DNA of 64,000 nt from AC-32 sp963728765. Lineage in GTDB: Bacteria; Actinomycetota; Thermoleophilia; Gaiellales; Gaiellaceae. The stretch spans positions 61,293-125,292 of the forward strand of contig CAVSKX010000003.1 of NCBI GenBank assembly GCA_963728765.1, read 5' to 3'. Each line of letters opens with the position of its first letter. The first letter of the stretch is position 1. Below, one piece after another: positions 61,731-64,000 of the stretch. The notes below the pieces were generated by a model. The model did no database searches, was not told where the DNA came from, and saw only the letters and a list, made by a program, of their open reading frames with translations. The translations under genes were made by a program, and so were the position numbers.

Positions 61731-63502
61731 TTCACAGGTTCGGCACGGTCTCGTGACAGTTTCGTGAGCTGCAGCGTGCTACTGGTCCCATCCCTAACCC
61801 CCACCCACCCCGGGGGAATCCAGCAGGTGGCGCCGTCGAGCTCGAGCACGCGCGGGCCTCGCGCTTCCAGCGGGTCCGCTCCCGGAAGCTCGAGGCGCGG
61901 GCCGGGTTGCACGTCCGCGGTTCGCACGGCCACCAGCTCGATCGGGCGCTCGCGGTCGGCGTAGCCGTAGCGCGCCTCATGCGCACGGTGGAACGCGTCC
62001 GCCAGCCGCGGCTGCAGCGGCACCGTCAGCTCGAACGACTGGCCCCGGTAGCGCAGCTCCGCCTCGCCCTCCGCCGGCAACTCTCCCGCGTCCTCCAGCG
62101 CGCAGACGTACGAGCTCACGGCGTCGCGCCGCTCGTCGGCAACGGCGAGGCCGAGCGCCGACAGTACTCCCGCGGCGGCCGGCACGAGCACCGTCTCAAT
62201 CCCGAGCTCCTCGGCCAGTGCACACGCATGGAGCGGCCCGGCGCCTCCGAACGCGACGAGCGCGAGCTCCCTCGGGTCATGTCCTCGCTCGACGGAGACC
62301 AGCCGCAATGCCCGCAGCATCTCCGCGTTCACCACCTCGACCGCCTCCGCCGGATCGAGGCCCTCGAACGCGCGCTCGGCCGCGCCACGATCCAGCTCGA
62401 GCCCGCCGGCCAGCCGCGACGGGAGCCGGCCCAACAAGAGATTCGCGTCGGTCACCGTGGGCCGCGTCCCGCCGCGCCCGTAGCACGCCGGCCCCGGATC
62501 GGCGCCCGCGCTCTCCGGCCCCACGCGCACCGCCCCCCCGGAGTCGCGCCAGACGGTCGAGCCGCCGCCCGCGCCGACCGTCTGCAGGTCGACCGTCGGC
62601 AGGCGCAGGGGCAGCCCGCCGATCTCGCGCTCGGCGCTCCGCCCGCCCTCGCCGCCGCGGATCAGGCAGACGTCGGTCGAGGTGCCGCCCATGTCGAACG
62701 AGATCGCGTTCTCGACCCCGGCCGCGTGCGCGACCCGGGCCGCGCCGACCACGCCCGCCGCCGGGCCCGACACGACCGCGACCGCCGGGTGCGCGGCCGC
62801 TTCCGCCAGCGCCGCGACCCCGCCGGACGAGCGCATCACCAGCGGCTCGGGCAGCACGGCGTCAGCAGCGGCCTCGCCGAGCGCCTCGAGGTACCGCGAC
62901 ATCACAGGCCCGAGGTAGGCGTCGGTCGCCGCCGTGGAGGCGCGCTCGTACTCGCGGAACTCCGGTGAGACCTCGTGCGAGGCAACCACGCGCGCCCCCG
63001 GCAACCGCCGCCGCAGCTCCTCGGCGACCGCCCGCTCGTGCGCCGGGTCGCGAAACGAGAAGAGCAGGCAGACCGCGACCGCCTCGACCGACGGGTCGAG
63101 CTCAGGCAGCGAACCGAGGTCCAGCGGCTCGAGCACGCCGTCCGGGCCCATCCGCTCGCGCACGCCGACGCAGCGCTCGAGCGGGACGAGCGGCTCGGGG
63201 TGCGCGGCGCAGAGCCGGTACAGGTGCGCCCGGTCCTGGCGGCGCAGGTGCAGCAGGTGCTCGAAGCCGGCCGTCGCCACGAACGCCGTGCGCGCGCCCT
63301 TGCGCTCGAGCAGCGCGTTCGTGGCCACGGTCGTCCCGTGCGTGAACCGGTCGACCTCGCGCGCGCCGACCTCGGCCGCCACCGCCAGCACCGACTCCTC
63401 CTGCCGCGACGAGCTCGGAACCTTCGCCGTCCGCAGCTCGCCGTCGGCCAGCAGCACGGCGTCGGTGAAGGTCCCGCCGACGTCGACGCCGAGCACGTTC
63501 AT
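61727..63502 (-). CDS. hyuA: Hydantoinase/oxoprolinase A subunit (ATP-binding)
   Basis: 591 residues from MNVLGVDVGGTFTD, the standard start, with the phosphate loop of the actin/hexokinase-type fold. RFTHGTTVATNALLERKGAR, SFDMGGTSTDVCLI and ALVAFGGAGPLHACALAEEL are typical. It activates the substrate carbonyl with ATP for the HyuB subunit. Only 17 bases separate its start from the divergent split-barrel gene. Confidence 0.92.
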   Translation of the reverse strand: MNVLGVDVGGTFTDAVLLADGELRTAKVPSSSRQEESVLAVAAEVGAREVDRFTHGTTVATNALLERKGARTAFVATAGFEHLLHLRRQDRAHLYRLCAAHPEPLVPLERCVGVRERMGPDGVLEPLDLGSLPELDPSVEAVAVCLLFSFRDPAHERAVAEELRRRLPGARVVASHEVSPEFREYERASTAATDAYLGPVMSRYLEALGEAAADAVLPEPLVMRSSGGVAALAEAAAHPAVAVVSGPAAGVVGAARVAHAAGVENAISFDMGGTSTDVCLIRGGEGGRSAEREIGGLPLRLPTVDLQTVGAGGGSTVWRDSGGAVRVGPESAGADPGPACYGRGGTRPTVTDANLLLGRLPSRLAGGLELDRGAAERAFEGLDPAEAVEVVNAEMLRALRLVSVERGHDPRELALVAFGGAGPLHACALAEELGIETVLVPAAAGVLSALGLAVADERRDAVSSYVCALEDAGELPAEGEAELRYRGQSFELTVPLQPRLADAFHRAHEARYGYADRERPIELVAVRTADVQPGPRLELPGADPLEARGPRVLELDGATCWIPPGWVGVRDGTSSTLQLTKLSRDRAEPVK

Positions 63503-63519
63503 GTGTGCAGACTTCCACC

Positions 63520-63939
63520 ATGGCGGGTCTGCCGGAAGCCGCACGCGAGCTGATCGAGTCCGGCGCGCTCGGTCACCTCGTCACGCTGAGCCCCGACGGC
63601 TCGCCCCAGGTGACGTGCATCTGGGTCGGCCTCGACGGGGACGAGCTCGTGTCCGGCCACCTGGCGGCCTCGCAGAGGAAGCTGGAAAACGTCCGCCGCG
63701 ACCCGCGCGTGACGCTCTCGTTCGAGGGCACGCGCGTCCACCCGCCCGGGCTGAAGGAGTACCTCGTCGTGCACGGCCGCGCGCGGATCGAGGAGGGCGG
63801 CGCGCCAGAGCTGCTGCAGCGGCTGGCCCACGTCTACCTGGGCCCGGACGTCAAGTTCCCGCCGATGGACGACCCGCCGCCGGGCTTCACGATGCGCGTC
63901 ACCGTGGAGCGGGTCGGCGGCGTCGGGCCCTGGACGTAG
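63520..63939 (+). CDS. PPOX-class split-barrel (F420- or FMN-dependent) enzyme
   Basis: 139 residues from the ATG at 63520. ALGHLVTLSPDGSPQVTCIW and KLENVRRDPRVTLSFEG are typical of the pyridoxamine-5-phosphate-oxidase-like/F420-dependent family; VVHGRARIEEGG forms the later strand pair. In actinobacteria such small members often use F420 for biliverdin or related reduction. Cofactor choice cannot be decided from sequence here. A start at 63505 is possible but would almost touch the divergent hyuA start. Confidence 0.86.
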   Translation: MAGLPEAARELIESGALGHLVTLSPDGSPQVTCIWVGLDGDELVSGHLAASQRKLENVRRDPRVTLSFEGTRVHPPGLKEYLVVHGRARIEEGGAPELLQRLAHVYLGPDVKFPPMDDPPPGFTMRVTVERVGGVGPWT

Positions 63940-64000
63940 TTGGCGAGGCGCTGGTCGAAGGAGCTCGAGCTCGTCGGTACCGGCGGCGGGCCGGTCGACC
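63940..64000 (+). CDS. Possible start of another gene, cut by the right edge
   Basis: A TTG directly after the previous stop opens a frame (ARRWSKELELVGTGGGPVD) that stays open to the window end. Only 20 codons are visible and the ribosome binding site is not obvious. Confidence 0.25.
   Translation, partial: MARRWSKELELVGTGGGPVD

Overview
The window is a GC-rich (about 70 %) bacterial chromosome segment with densely packed genes, frequent 4-base start/stop overlaps and common GTG starts. Gene content (an OtrA/TetM-type ribosome protection factor, RskA-type anti-sigma factor, large ATP-binding LuxR regulator, F420/FMN split-barrel enzyme, E1 of 2-oxoglutarate dehydrogenase and several small proteins of actinobacterial type) suggests a deep-branching actinobacterium, most likely Thermoleophilia/Gaiellales-like. 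That taxonomic guess is inference; there is no rRNA in the window.

Layout. 0-5 kb: the 3' part of a ribosome protection factor, a secreted M28 peptidase, and a cyclic-2,3-diphosphoglycerate-synthetase-like GTPase paired with carbamate kinase and flanked by two mirrored copies of a 52-base double-hairpin repeat. 4.7-10.7 kb: one tight operon of a DUF4331 protein, a TPR protein, two different nickel/cobalt transporters, an anti-sigma factor and its ECF sigma factor. 10.8-12.1 kb: rhomboid protease and small proteins. 12-19.5 kb (minus strand): a cbb3-type oxidase operon (CcoN-like, fused CcoO/cytochrome c, small membrane subunits) that ends in a 1074-residue protein resembling a duplicated haem-copper oxidase subunit I without the copper-site helices. 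19.6-22.5 kb: a divergent OmpR-type two-component system with 11-base phased repeats on both sides, a small basic protein, a lytic transglycosylase and tRNA-Ala. 22.6-25.1 kb: loosely packed small genes and two gene remnants. 25-37.5 kb: a beta-propeller protein, an alpha/beta hydrolase, a LuxR regulator, two DHFR-like reductases, a lysyl-oxidase-like protein, a glycoside hydrolase, a cupin and an eight-repeat fibronectin-like secreted protein.

37.6-52 kb: a REP-associated tyrosine transposase (RAYT) bounded by a 20-base inverted repeat, then two polyamine uptake gene sets in tandem. Set 1 is Lrp/AsnC regulator, PotA, PotD, PotB, PotC, class III aminotransferase, FAD amine oxidase. Set 2 is PotA, PotD, PotB, PotC, aldehyde dehydrogenase. 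Together they would import putrescine/spermidine and oxidise it through an aminoaldehyde to a carboxylic acid such as GABA. A 155-base non-autonomous element with the same ends as the RAYT lies between the sets. 52-64 kb: a zinc ribbon, a BON protein, a diguanylate cyclase, a polyproline surface-like protein, 2-oxoglutarate dehydrogenase E1, small membrane proteins, the two subunits of a hydantoinase/oxoprolinase and a divergent split-barrel enzyme.

The most interesting signals are: the copper-site-less duplicated oxidase-like protein in an oxidase operon; the 52-base double-hairpin repeat family with covarying stems; the RAYT with its matching miniature element; and the phased regulator boxes around the two-component system. 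No CRISPR array, prophage or rRNA operon was seen.
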